Assembly (NCBI RefSeq): GCF_001976065.1
Contig: NZ_MNAH01000002.1
Coordinates: 555,118-619,117 of the forward strand
Origin: Pseudomonas putida
Lineage (GTDB): Bacteria > Pseudomonadota > Gammaproteobacteria > Pseudomonadales > Pseudomonadaceae
Length of the DNA: 64,000 bases
Reading direction: 5' to 3'
The stretch's first letter is position 1. Each line of letters opens with the position of its first letter. Position numbers and translations under genes: made by a program. Positions 27,771 to 36,486 of the stretch are shown here, one piece after another. Below the pieces are notes generated by a model. That model did no database searches and was not told the DNA's origin. It saw only the letters and a program-made list of their open reading frames with translations.

Positions 27771-29261
27771 TTATATTGATACCCCTGACAGCCCGATCTC
27801 TTGTAGTTTCTTATGGAGTTGCCGACGAATAATAGGATCCCCAATCATCTCTATTCGCTCGCTGGAGACTGAGCGTCCTGCAAGGATTTCCTCTACTACT
27901 CCTTTAATTATGCGAGCTGAAAACACTCCCATTGTCCCTGCCTGTCCGACATGCCGGACTACCGCATCCAAAGGTGCGCCAAAAGACTCAGCAGGTTTCG
28001 ATGGGGTCGCATTTTCTAGCAAATCCTCTATCCAGTTCTTACCGTCTAAGAGATAGATGCAGTCGCGTGGAAAATCAGACATGAGAACTGGTGAGTGGGT
28101 GGCCACTAAAACCTGCACAATCTTAAATTTCTTTTTCAGACGTGCGACTGTCTTATCTAGATAATCTATATATCGTTGCTGCCACGCCAGATGGAGGAAT
28201 GCATCGCCCTCATCGATTATCAGTACTAGATTTGTAAACTGTTGGTTTGCTAAGAGCTGCCCGCAGGCCATATCAATGCTGGCAAACTGATGTATCAACG
28301 TTGCAGCGCCCGAGCTTAATTGGGTGAGACTTACTTGGCCAACTTTTCCTAGCTCTAACGAATTCAATTGATCACTTTGCTTGCTATCAAGCTGGTAAGT
28401 GTTTTTGGATAGCTGTGGATCGTTAACTATATGGGCTACTATTCTGAGCTTAGCTAGAGTGCTATCAAAATTTTTCTTTGGCACTGTCGCTTTCTTTACT
28501 GGTGGAGTCCTAAGGGAAAATCCTAAAGCTCCCAGAAGCTGGCTTTTAGCAGTATCTGAAACCGCGCGCAGCGAGCTTGCATAAGCGAATGCCCGAATTG
28601 CTAGTATAAATTCAGGGCCAATCTTTTCACGGAGTTGTTTTGCAAACTCACCAGCCAAAACTTCCCTTTTCTTTCTGTTCTTCTCGATATGCCCCCAATC
28701 CAGAGTGCCATCGGATAATCTCTTATCTTGCCGCAACTCCTTTGCAGCCGCTCGAAATGGCTCAATCCACTGATCCAATATTCCTGTACGAACTGCTAAA
28801 ACTTGTGTCAGTACTTTATTAAAGTCATACTCATCGATCTCCGGAAGCGATAATATTTTTGGAGCTTCCAGCTCAAACTCTGTTTTCAATCGACTTATGA
28901 TTTCCTCGTGCTCTGAAGGCATTGGTCGTGATGTAGAGCTCAGACTGGTCTGGATGAAGCGAAAGCGATCACCATTCCGGGGAGGGACTATGTGGTACGG
29001 CACGGGCGTGTAATAGACTGCGCAGGTCGAATCTGGATCCACCTCATTATCCCAAGAAGCGCCTGAAGTAGATCTACCGGCTGCGCCTTTCCTCGCTAAT
29101 ATTGATGCCAGCCCCATCATTACCCTAGTCTTTCCGCTCCCATTCGGGCCAACGAGTAGCGTCATTGAGTCAGCGGCGAATAAGCTGCTGCTCTCCGGGC
29201 CAAGGTTCGGAGATGGTAGGAGCGGAACAGTAATGCCTTTAACTTTAAATGATGTAAGCAC
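27771..29261 (-). CDS. ptuA: Septu ATPase PtuA
   Basis: PtuA is an ABC/SMC-like ATPase that works with the HNH nuclease PtuB in Septu anti-phage defence. Walker A is LLVGPNGSGKT near residue 40. A signature-like segment (SLTQLSSGAATLIHQ) precedes Walker B (LVLIIDEGDAFLH), and a switch His lies in VLVATHSPVLMS. The best start is GTG at 29261, right after an AGGAGAGAAC ribosome site; the frame extends further upstream to a TTG without such a site. The length, 496 aa, fits PtuA. The gene is visibly AT-richer than the metabolic genes, as expected for a transferred defence gene. The assignment relies on the ATPase plus HNH pairing; related ATPase-HNH modules cannot be excluded. Confidence 0.8.
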   Translation of the reverse strand: MLTSFKVKGITVPLLPSPNLGPESSSLFAADSMTLLVGPNGSGKTRVMMGLASILARKGAAGRSTSGASWDNEVDPDSTCAVYYTPVPYHIVPPRNGDRFRFIQTSLSSTSRPMPSEHEEIISRLKTEFELEAPKILSLPEIDEYDFNKVLTQVLAVRTGILDQWIEPFRAAAKELRQDKRLSDGTLDWGHIEKNRKKREVLAGEFAKQLREKIGPEFILAIRAFAYASSLRAVSDTAKSQLLGALGFSLRTPPVKKATVPKKNFDSTLAKLRIVAHIVNDPQLSKNTYQLDSKQSDQLNSLELGKVGQVSLTQLSSGAATLIHQFASIDMACGQLLANQQFTNLVLIIDEGDAFLHLAWQQRYIDYLDKTVARLKKKFKIVQVLVATHSPVLMSDFPRDCIYLLDGKNWIEDLLENATPSKPAESFGAPLDAVVRHVGQAGTMGVFSARIIKGVVEEILAGRSVSSERIEMIGDPIIRRQLHKKLQEIGLSGVSI

Positions 29262-29639
29262 GTTCTCTCCTAGAGTGTGCAGTTGTAAATACAAGAAAAT
29301 AACAATTCTTTGGGGATCATACCGTTAGGGAAGCCTTTGCCGGTGACCGGCAGGCTACACACGGTTTTTATCGGTCGCCTTGCATTCGCAGCACTGCCGT
29401 CCCATGTGTTGAAAATCCCGGTGGGTTTGCCGGAAACGACTGCGTAGTAGCGGGTTCTCTTGGCCATCCCTAGTTGCCTTACAGCCTCACGAGAAAACGC
29501 AGTCTATCGCAATCACTAGCGCATTGATCTGATGACCTTGGTCACCTACGAATACCATCAGTGGCGCCATCGGCAACCCGCTGTAAACTCTTCACATTCG
29601 CCGACCATCTGGACGGCAACCCTCTGGCAAGGAAAGACG
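29262..29639. promoter_or_regulatory. Intergenic region between divergent ptuA and gajA-like genes
   Basis: These 378 bp separate two divergently oriented defence modules and must hold both promoters. They also contain the RNase HI-like remnant. No clear operator repeat was found. Confidence 0.4.
29279..29467 (-). pseudogene. RNase HI N-terminal (viroplasmin-like) remnant
   Basis: The reverse strand reads MAKRTRYYAVVSGKPTGIFN then TWDGSA, which matches the start of bacterial RNase HI hybrid-binding (Caulimovirus viroplasmin-like) domains. The expected QVKGFPGA and FKSF segments are replaced by unrelated residues after GSA, with only KGFPNG as a possible echo. No RNase H catalytic core follows. 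It is probably a gene stump trapped beside the defence genes; a short real protein is less likely. Confidence 0.45.
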
Positions 29640-31238
29640 ATGATCACGAAGATCAAAGTGAAGGGTTATAGGATCCATCGAGACTTTGAGCTGGAACCGA
29701 ATCCGAGGGTCAATCTACTTGTCGGCGGGAACGATGCGGGCAAATCATCTTTGATGGAAGCTATTGCCCTCGCGATGACTGGGCGCATCGGGGGAAGACC
29801 CGCAGCAGAAGAACTCAATCCCTATTGGTTCAACAAAGCGGTAGTGTCTGACTTCTTGACCGATCTCCTGATTGGAGAGGCGACTTGGCCCACAATTGAG
29901 ATCGAACTGTTCCTCGAAAACCGACCCGACCTCCAAGCCCTGTGCGGTGCGCATAACAGCGCCATTCCTGCGCAGGCCTGTCCAGGGGTGGTATTCCGCG
30001 TAGTACCCAACCCTGAGTACGACGCAGAGCTTCAGGCGTGGACGGAGGATCCGTCGATGCTGCTACCGGTGGAGTACTACAAAATCGAGTGGCGCCATTT
30101 TGGTGATTCAGAGCTCACCCGACGTCCGCGAGACCTTTCTATTGCGATCATCGACTCACGCACGATCAGAACGTTTGGCGGCGTAGATTATCACCTGAGA
30201 CAGATCTTGAACGATCACCTGGAGCCCTCCGAGAAAGCCTTGATCTCGCTGGAATACCGGCAGGCGAAATCAGCTATGTCGGATGGAGCCCTTGCAGCGC
30301 TTAACGATCGACTGGGGCAATTGGAAGCGTCACTTCACCAGCAACCCCTCAAGGTGGCCATGGATCAGACTTCTAGAACATCTTGGGAGTCGGCTGTCTC
30401 ACCGCACATAGACGATGTTCCGTTCTCTATGGCCGGCCAAGGCCAGCAGGCTTCTATCAAAATCTCTCTGGCAATGGGCCGGCACGCCGATCGAACCAGG
30501 GTGGTAATGATCGAGGAACCGGAGAACCACCTTTCCCATACCAGCATGGTCACGCTCCTAAACCGCATTGAGCGGCTTGCCGGCGAAGAACAACAGCTGT
30601 TCATCAGCACCCACAGCACCTACGTTCTGAATAGGCTGGGGCTAGACTCGCTGCTGCTGATCAATCGGGATGCAGTCACAACCATTACGGGGCTTACTCC
30701 TGAGACCGTGGGGTATTACAAGAAGCTTCCGGGGTACGATACCCTTCGAATGGCGCTTGCAGAGAAGCTGGTTCTCGTCGAGGGGCCATCCGACGAGATC
30801 ATTTTCGAACGGATTTTCCGTGACCTCTATGACATGCCTCCGATGGCGTGCGGCATTGATGTCCTCAGTATGCGCAGCCTCTCCCTAGCCCGATGCCTCG
30901 AACTCTGCTCACGACTGGGTAAGCGGGTCGCTGTTTTGAGGGACAACGACGGGCAGGATCCCGCGGCACTTCGAGAAGCCGTGGAGCCATGGCTAGATGG
31001 CGAGTACAGAGAACTCTTCATAGGCGAAGTGGAAGAGGGGCGCACATTGGAGCCTCAGTTGATCCATCACAACGGAGAGGCAGTACTGCGTGGGATTCTG
31101 GGCATTCGCGTTGACGCTGTTCTCGAAGTATGGATGACCAGAGAAAAAACAGAGGCCGCGATACGAATCGCGGAAAGCGGACAAAACATCGTAGCGCCCG
31201 CGTACATGGCCGCCGCGGCAGCCTTCATCCATGGCTAA
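29640..31238 (+). CDS. gajA: OLD-family ATPase-TOPRIM nuclease (GajA-like)
   Basis: OLD-family nucleases couple an ABC ATPase to a TOPRIM nuclease; in Gabija the protein is GajA. Visible motifs are Walker A LLVGGNDAGKSS (residues about 26-37), a signature-like AGQGQQASIKISLAM, Walker B VVMIEEPENHLS, a switch His in FISTHSTYVLN, and then TOPRIM Glu in LVLVEGPSDEIIF (near 381) and the DxD motif in VLRDNDGQDP (near 434). The start ATG at 29640 follows an AAGGAAAG ribosome site; longer upstream reading adds only low-quality sequence. The length, 532 aa, fits class 2 OLD nucleases. It overlaps the next gene by 8 bp. That partner is cut off, so the pair is probably inactive as a two-gene system. 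Confidence 0.75.
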   Translation: MITKIKVKGYRIHRDFELEPNPRVNLLVGGNDAGKSSLMEAIALAMTGRIGGRPAAEELNPYWFNKAVVSDFLTDLLIGEATWPTIEIELFLENRPDLQALCGAHNSAIPAQACPGVVFRVVPNPEYDAELQAWTEDPSMLLPVEYYKIEWRHFGDSELTRRPRDLSIAIIDSRTIRTFGGVDYHLRQILNDHLEPSEKALISLEYRQAKSAMSDGALAALNDRLGQLEASLHQQPLKVAMDQTSRTSWESAVSPHIDDVPFSMAGQGQQASIKISLAMGRHADRTRVVMIEEPENHLSHTSMVTLLNRIERLAGEEQQLFISTHSTYVLNRLGLDSLLLINRDAVTTITGLTPETVGYYKKLPGYDTLRMALAEKLVLVEGPSDEIIFERIFRDLYDMPPMACGIDVLSMRSLSLARCLELCSRLGKRVAVLRDNDGQDPAALREAVEPWLDGEYRELFIGEVEEGRTLEPQLIHHNGEAVLRGILGIRVDAVLEVWMTREKTEAAIRIAESGQNIVAPAYMAAAAAFIHG

Positions 31239-31452
31239 CCACCTAACCCTGGCCGTCGCAGGCCCGCGCAAAACTCAAGGCCTAGTCGAACACTGTGCTG
31301 CACTGGCGCCTACTCGGCGTGTGCTCGTGGTGACGTTCACTCAGCGGAACCAACACGAGCTTTCAGTGCGTCTGGCGAAAAGAGTTGGTATGCAGACCAA
31401 TGTGGAGGTGATGGGGTGGTACACGCTGCTCATCCGGCATTTTGCCCGACCG
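31231..31452 (+). pseudogene. UvrD-like helicase partner (GajB-like), truncated
   Basis: The start overlaps the end of the OLD nuclease gene by 8 bp. The first 70 or so residues resemble the N-terminus of UvrD/Rep-type helicases: a variant P-loop LAVAGPRKTQ, then motif Ia-like VLVVTFTQRNQHEL and a WYTLLIRHFARP segment. After about 31450 the reading frame continues into sequence that is the antisense of the recombinase gene and ends at 31548. All later helicase motifs are missing. The GajA/GajB-like arrangement is therefore broken. The AGPRKTQ form of the P-loop lacks the usual GxGKT and is typical of a distinct helicase-like subgroup found beside OLD nucleases. Confidence 0.7.
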
Positions 31453-32509
31453 CAACTGTGCTGTTGTGGCCAAGCAGTTCGGCAATCATGTCTGCCGGTG
31501 TTCCCTGGTCCGCCAAACCTTGCCCGAGGTGATGACGCAGCAAGATAGTTACCTGGTTAGGCTTGTCTATCCCTGCTTCACGCAGTTCATGTTTGAGGCC
31601 TGCACCGATTTCGTTAACTGACAGACGTCTTCCATTAGGACTGACAAATAATGGTTCGCAGTCGCTGCCAAACTGGCGTTGAATTTCCGAGATGTGGCGT
31701 GAGATTTTTTCACCCAGCCGGGAGGTGACTTTGCGGGGTCGTCGCTCAGGTCTGCGTTGGCCGACCTTTTTGGCCATCGGTAGCCACAGGGTGTAGTACC
31801 TCTCATGACTAGCGCTTTCAATGAACTCAAAATCCGCGATGTCAAGCGAATGGAATTGAATCGAGCGTGGTGCGAGTTCGAAACCCAAGTGAAGCACTAT
31901 ATTAAACTGGGCTTCCTCCCAAGAGTCAGATGAAATGTATCGTTCAATGCGTTTGAGCAACCGAACTTCCTCATCAAGGTCTAAGCCAGACTGCGAGAGA
32001 AAAATTCGCGCATACGGGTCAACTCGATCTGATTTCACATCCTTGATTCTTAAGTAGGTGATTGGATCGAAGCCATTGATTCCTCTATCCATTGCCCAAC
32101 GGTAAAGCCTTCGAAACCCTATAAGTACTGTCCTCGTTTTTTTGAGTTCTTCGAGAGCAGTGACCAGTTGATGGGAGTCCCAAGGAAGTCCGGCCGCGAG
32201 ATTTGTACTAGATAAAAAGCGTAGGGTATCTGCGAACATTACTGCGGTTCGAGGCGCATACTTCTCAAGTGCGTAGGCCATAAAGCCTTTGCCTATTTCG
32301 ATTAGCTCCGAATTCAGTTGGAGTGCAGTCCAATCGATTTTCATCGCGAGTCCACCGTCGTACCACGTCCACACCTTCAGCCGAGTATCGACGTATCGTG
32401 GCTGATCATTGGTGCGAGTTCGAATCGCAACCTGAGTCGGCCCTTGGAACAAATAACCCGTAAAAGAGGAGGAGGGTAAAGGATGATCTTGGCCAACTGA
32501 TTTAGTCAC
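31430..32509 (-). pseudogene. Tyrosine recombinase, catalytic C-terminus lost
   Basis: This phage-integrase-type recombinase starts at GTG 32509 with a strong AAGGAGG ribosome site, 11 bp after the stop of another recombinase gene. The first catalytic Arg is likely in FELAPRSIQ, and the His/Arg box reads ILLRHHLGQGLADQG, followed by IAELLGHNSTVA. The nucleophilic Tyr should come within about 10 residues after GHNSTVA. Instead the frame passes into VGQNAG, which is antisense GajB-like sequence, and stops. The break falls at about 31450, the same point where the helicase gene ends. The protein is therefore probably inactive. Paired or triple tyrosine recombinases of this kind occur in Tn554-like and RIT elements. 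Confidence 0.75.
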
Positions 32510-32520
32510 AGCGAACCTCC

Positions 32521-33774
32521 TTAACTGTCAAGTCGGCTCCAGGCTGCCGAGGCGCGCTGGGCGTTATGGCGGTTGGCCGACTCGGCTAGATAACGACTTG
32601 CATAACGGCGTGGCATCGCCGAAGTATCAGACCAGCCGCAGACTCGTCGGAGTTCGTCCGTGGCGCGCTCCAGGTCATGCCCGCTCGTCTCGACCAGGTA
32701 AGCCAAGAAACGGTCGGCGAAGGTGTGGCGAAAGTCATGCGCAGAAAGTGTAGGCAACAACCCCGGATGAGCCAGTTCAAGGGTCAGAAACAGCCGATCG
32801 AGGACGTTAGACAATGCGCGAATCGACAGCGGGCGGCCTCGGTCAGAGATGAATAAATAGCGGTACGGCAATTTCATCGGTTTGCCGTCACGCAGAGGGC
32901 GCCGTTCGCCCTGGATATAGTGCTCGTAAACCTCATACAACTGTGCGGAGATACTTACTGTCCGTCCGTGTGTTTTCAGCGCAGGCTCTTCAGCGCGCGG
33001 GTCGCCTGGGTCATGTTCGCGGTCATTGATGCTGACATAGGCGTGCTGAGAACCCTGATTTATATCTGTGGTGTAGAGCTTCAGAAGCTCTCCGCGACGG
33101 ATACCGGTCTCCAGCAGCAATTCAATCATTAGCCAATTGCGCAACTGCAATCGTTCCGGAAACGGATTCTCCGCAGCGCCCGGGCGAATCAGTGTGCGAA
33201 TGATCTGGAGTTGCGAATCTGTAAGGCTGCGGTAACGAGCGTGGTCGGGACGAACGTTGATGATATGGCTCTCAAAGCGCCGCTCAATGACGTCGGCGAC
33301 ATCTGCAAATACCACCTCGATGTTAGCCAGGGTGGTTGAATTTTGACGAGCGCGCGGGATGTATCGGGTGACACACCAGGACAGGTATAGCTTCAGCAAA
33401 CGCAGGTACTGGTCACGAGTACGCGGATCGATCTGCGGAAAAGGTGCCGTTTCAGCTTTGCCGATTCGGGCGACCAGGTTGTCGGCTTGACGGCCGCTTT
33501 GGAGCCAGATGGCGTAACCGTCCAGTAACGCCAGAATCGCCTCAAAGTGACAGGCCAAGATGGCGTCATCGATATCCAGATCTCGGCTGTTGGCATAGGT
33601 GTAGAAAGCCTGGATCGCGCGCAAGTGCGCTGCGGCAGTGTTGTATGCGCGGTGTCTGAGTTTGACTTGTACGTAGATGAACGGAACGAGTATGGGTAAC
33701 GGCGCTGCATTACCAGCTTGCACAAGCAGCGGTACACGCAGACCTGAAGAGAAACGGCACTGAATCAGCTTCAT
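32521..33774 (-). CDS. Tyrosine recombinase / integrase
   Basis: This is a complete tyrosine recombinase. It should cut and rejoin DNA through a 3'-phosphotyrosine. The catalytic set is visible: Arg in ETGIRRGELLKL, His/Arg in SAHDFRHTFADR, and the Tyr region in MPRRYASRYLAES. The chosen start is ATG at 33774 (MKLIQCRFS), which follows a GAGGTGG ribosome site; longer starts at ATG 33789 and TTG 33801 are possible. The length is about 417 aa. It is followed by a second recombinase with its own ribosome site, so the two were co-expressed. The arrangement recalls the TnpA/TnpB pair of Tn554-like elements or a RIT trio that has lost members; which one is not resolved. Confidence 0.85.
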   Translation of the reverse strand: MKLIQCRFSSGLRVPLLVQAGNAAPLPILVPFIYVQVKLRHRAYNTAAAHLRAIQAFYTYANSRDLDIDDAILACHFEAILALLDGYAIWLQSGRQADNLVARIGKAETAPFPQIDPRTRDQYLRLLKLYLSWCVTRYIPRARQNSTTLANIEVVFADVADVIERRFESHIINVRPDHARYRSLTDSQLQIIRTLIRPGAAENPFPERLQLRNWLMIELLLETGIRRGELLKLYTTDINQGSQHAYVSINDREHDPGDPRAEEPALKTHGRTVSISAQLYEVYEHYIQGERRPLRDGKPMKLPYRYLFISDRGRPLSIRALSNVLDRLFLTLELAHPGLLPTLSAHDFRHTFADRFLAYLVETSGHDLERATDELRRVCGWSDTSAMPRRYASRYLAESANRHNAQRASAAWSRLDS

Positions 33775-33918
33775 TGGTAGCCACCTCATTCCCTCATTCA
33801 ATGACGCGCCATGAACACGAAGGACATGGCCCGTTGAGAGAGTGGACTCCAGAAGCGGTTTTGTCGAATCAGTGGCTTAGGCAGCTCATGAACATCTATG
33901 ACATGACCTGTCGTTTAA

Positions 33919-33934
33919 CATAATATACATTATG
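33919..33934. repeat. Palindrome overlapping the methyltransferase start
   Basis: CATAATATACATTATG has perfect 6-bp arms (CATAAT/ATTATG) and a 4-bp centre. It overlaps the most upstream ATG of the methyltransferase frame. It could be an operator or an element end. If it is an operator, translation more likely begins at the later ATG at 34028. Confidence 0.4.
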
Positions 33935-34633
33935 CGTACTCATAGGTATTCCACAAAGGCCATCTCCCAAGTACATTCAAACCCCAGCCACGTCTCTCGA
34001 CCAAGCATCCCCCTGGATTTTCCCCTCATGCATGAAGCAGCTCATCAGATCATTGATCTTTACGAACGTCACGCTCAAACATGGGACCGTGTTCGTTCGC
34101 GGCGTCTCGTCGAGCAATCCTGGCTCGATCGTTTTCGTCAGGCCATGCCAGTTGCGGCTGGGCCTGTCCTCGACATCGGCTGTGGCTGTGCCGAACCCAT
34201 GGCGGCTTACTTGATTAATGCAGGACACGTCGTGTGTGGCATTGATTCGTCCATGTCGATGATCAGCTTATGTCAGCAGCGTTTCCCGCAGCACGATTGG
34301 CATGTTGCCGACATGCGCCAGTTGGCGCTTGATCAGCGTTACGCAGGCATTCTGGCGTGGGACAGTTTCTTTCACCTGACGCCTGAGGATCAGCGTCGAA
34401 TGTTCCCGATTTTCCAGGTTCATGCCCAACCGGGTGCCGCACTGATGTTTACCAGCGGGACGGCCCATGGCATTGCGTTGGGCCGCTTCGAGGGTGAAAC
34501 GCTTTATCACGCCAGCCTGGACCACGATGAGTATGTTGCGCTGCTCAACGCCCACGGTTTTAGCGTCGTTGAGCAAATAACGGAAGATCCCGATTGTGGT
34601 GGGCACACGATCTGGCTCGCCGTTTTCGGTTAG
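33932..34633 (+). CDS. Class I SAM-dependent methyltransferase
   Basis: The Rossmann-type SAM-binding motif I is VLDIGCGCAEPMAAYL, followed by an acidic residue at the end of strand 2 (CGIDSS) and a motif II-like HVADMRQLAL then ILAWDSFFHL. This matches Methyltransf_11/25-type small-molecule methyltransferases; the substrate is unknown. The listed start gives 233 aa, but the first 32 residues look unstructured and ATG 34028 (MHEAAHQII) is a plausible real start, giving 201 aa. No strong ribosome site precedes either. It follows the recombinase pair with a 130-bp gap, so it may be cargo of the same element or the first flanking gene. Confidence 0.8.
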   Translation: MRTHRYSTKAISQVHSNPSHVSRPSIPLDFPLMHEAAHQIIDLYERHAQTWDRVRSRRLVEQSWLDRFRQAMPVAAGPVLDIGCGCAEPMAAYLINAGHVVCGIDSSMSMISLCQQRFPQHDWHVADMRQLALDQRYAGILAWDSFFHLTPEDQRRMFPIFQVHAQPGAALMFTSGTAHGIALGRFEGETLYHASLDHDEYVALLNAHGFSVVEQITEDPDCGGHTIWLAVFG

Positions 34634-34675
34634 AATTGGCCCGTTGCCCTGCCCCTTTATATAGATAAATCTTAT

Positions 34676-34705
34676 AACTCAATTAAACGTCTATTTAGTT
34701 GAGTT
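34676..34705. terminator. Inverted repeat after the methyltransferase
   Basis: AACTCAATTAAA (34676-34687) pairs with TTTAGTTGAGTT (34694-34705) with one mismatch and a 6-nt loop. It is AT-rich, so it is either a weak terminator or a protein-binding repeat. Confidence 0.35.
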
Positions 34706-34787
34706 AAGTTTGGACTGGTTCTAATCGCATTAAAACATTGTGCAACATCCAAAACCGCCCTCACCCTCCATATCCATCACTGAAATA

Positions 34788-34820
34788 CCAAACACCCGAT
34801 GCGGTGCATCGGGCGTTTGG
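34788..34820. terminator. Hairpin terminator downstream of the MHS transporter
   Basis: CCAAACACCCGATGC pairs with GCATCGGGCGTTTGG (one mismatch, GGT loop). It lies about 25 bp beyond the transporter stop on the minus strand and probably ends transcription from both sides. Confidence 0.65.
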
Positions 34821-34845
34821 TTCAAACCTATGCAACACTAAATAA

Positions 34846-36186
34846 TCAGCGCAGCGGCAGTCCCTTGGTTTCTGGCATGCGCAGATAGACAACTGCACTT
34901 ATGGCACTGATCACCGCCAGGTAAATCCAGAACAGGTGTCCATAGCCCCAACCGGCCATCGCGGCCATGAGATATGGCGCGGTTCCACCAAACAACGTCA
35001 CAGACAACGCATACGGCAAAGCGATACCGGTCACGCGAACTTCAGCCGGAAATTGTTCCGCCATGGTTACTGCCGAGGCTGCGCCGAAGCCTGTCATGAT
35101 GACCATGGAGATGGTTTGCAGGATGGTCACTTCCGTCAGGCTGATGCCTGCATGCAAAAGACCGAAGCTTGGCCACGCCCACAACACCGATGCGATGGCG
35201 AATGCAATCAGTACCGGCCGACGACCGACACGGTCGGCAAGTTTCCCGACAAAGGGCAACAGCACCAGTGACACCCCTACCGAGATCACGCCTGCAAGCA
35301 ATGTGTCACGGATCGACATACCGGTGATCAGGTGGACTTGCGAGGGATAGCTCACCATCCATACATAGTTCAGCAAATTACCAGCCATGGCGATGCCGAT
35401 CACCCGCATCGCATCTTTTCTGTGGCTGAAAAACAGATCACGCAGAGGCTGTTTCTTGACGTTGCTCGCGGCGCGCGCCTTGAAGATTTCAGTCTCGCGC
35501 ACCGACAGACGGATCCACAGCGCGATCACTCCCATCAGGGCGGCAATGATAAAGGCAACGCGCCAACCCCAGTCGTTCAACGCAGTGTCACTGCCCAGCG
35601 ATGCCAGACCAAAGCCCAGCAGGAACGAAACCATTGTCCCGGCATTGATCGCAAACCATTGCCAGGAGCCGGCGAATGCGCGGCGGTGTGCAGGTGCCGA
35701 CTCGATCAGGAACGCCGAAGCGGAACCGAATTCACCACCAGCGGAAAACCCCTGGACCAGGCGCGCGAAGACCAGAATGATCGGTGCGGCAATTCCAATG
35801 CTGTCGTAGTTGGGGCAAAGGCCGATGACCAGCGAGGCCAGCGACATCAGCAGGATAGAAAGCGTCAAACCTTTCTTGCGACCGTAGCGATCGGCTACCT
35901 GGCCGAGAACCGCACCACCGATAGGCCGCATGATGAAGCCGACGGCAAAGATCGCCAACACCGACAGCAAGCTGGTAAGACCGTCCCCGGCCGGGAAGAA
36001 CTGGCGGGCAAGGATGGAAGAAAACGTGGCGTAAATAACCCAGTCGGTGTATTCGACGATGGTGCCAAGCGTTGCGGCGACAATGGCCTTTTTTTCGCCA
36101 TAGGTCAGTTGTCGGCCTTTAGCATTCCCAGTGGCACCTGATGCTGGCTGCGTCAGTGCACTCATTAAACTATCGTCGTTATTCAT
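34846..36186 (-). CDS. MHS-family (MFS) organic-acid/proton symporter
   Basis: This 446-aa inner-membrane carrier has about 12 hydrophobic segments. It shows the metabolite:H+ symporter pattern: N-terminal TLGTIVEYTDWVIYA, the loop 2-3 motif GQVADRYGRKKGL, and QGFSAGGEFGSAS in helix 4. Relatives include ProP, ShiA and KgtP and move carboxylates, betaines or aromatic acids with protons. The substrate cannot be read from sequence. The gene diverges from an aldehyde dehydrogenase and lies near an OprD porin, so it probably imports the compound used by the following catabolic genes. The start ATG is at 36186. Confidence 0.85.
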   Translation of the reverse strand: MNNDDSLMSALTQPASGATGNAKGRQLTYGEKKAIVAATLGTIVEYTDWVIYATFSSILARQFFPAGDGLTSLLSVLAIFAVGFIMRPIGGAVLGQVADRYGRKKGLTLSILLMSLASLVIGLCPNYDSIGIAAPIILVFARLVQGFSAGGEFGSASAFLIESAPAHRRAFAGSWQWFAINAGTMVSFLLGFGLASLGSDTALNDWGWRVAFIIAALMGVIALWIRLSVRETEIFKARAASNVKKQPLRDLFFSHRKDAMRVIGIAMAGNLLNYVWMVSYPSQVHLITGMSIRDTLLAGVISVGVSLVLLPFVGKLADRVGRRPVLIAFAIASVLWAWPSFGLLHAGISLTEVTILQTISMVIMTGFGAASAVTMAEQFPAEVRVTGIALPYALSVTLFGGTAPYLMAAMAGWGYGHLFWIYLAVISAISAVVYLRMPETKGLPLR

Positions 36187-36486
36187 TTCTATGGCTCCCG
36201 TGGGCGCTATTATTATTGACCTTTAGTCGCGGCCTTGTTACGGGTTAATACTGCTATTTACACCTCTCCAAGTGAATCGAGATTTACGCCCTGTATCGTT
36301 GACTAATTCTCAATGCATAGGCGTCTATTGAATATTCCAGACTGTTTGAAGTCGATTGACATTTGCTCAATCGCCAACGTCACAAAAGTCAGTTGAGCAA
36401 TAAGCGGCCTCTGGATGTAATAGGTATTCGTAATGGAGTTTTAAACAGTAAAGACGCCCTCACTGCAGTTTCAGAGGAGACACACA
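36187..36486. promoter_or_regulatory. Divergent promoter region with an inverted repeat
   Basis: These 300 bp separate the MHS transporter from the aldehyde dehydrogenase. TTGCTCAA (36363-36370) and TTGAGCAA (36393-36400) are perfect inverted arms 22 bp apart, a candidate operator for a shared regulator such as the LysR protein encoded at 39488-40393. Confidence 0.45.

Noticed and set aside
35332..36141. 269-codon forward frame opposite the MHS transporter
   Set aside because: It is antisense to a clear 12-helix transporter; the composition is very polar and Arg/Gln-rich, as expected for the complement of membrane-protein codons.
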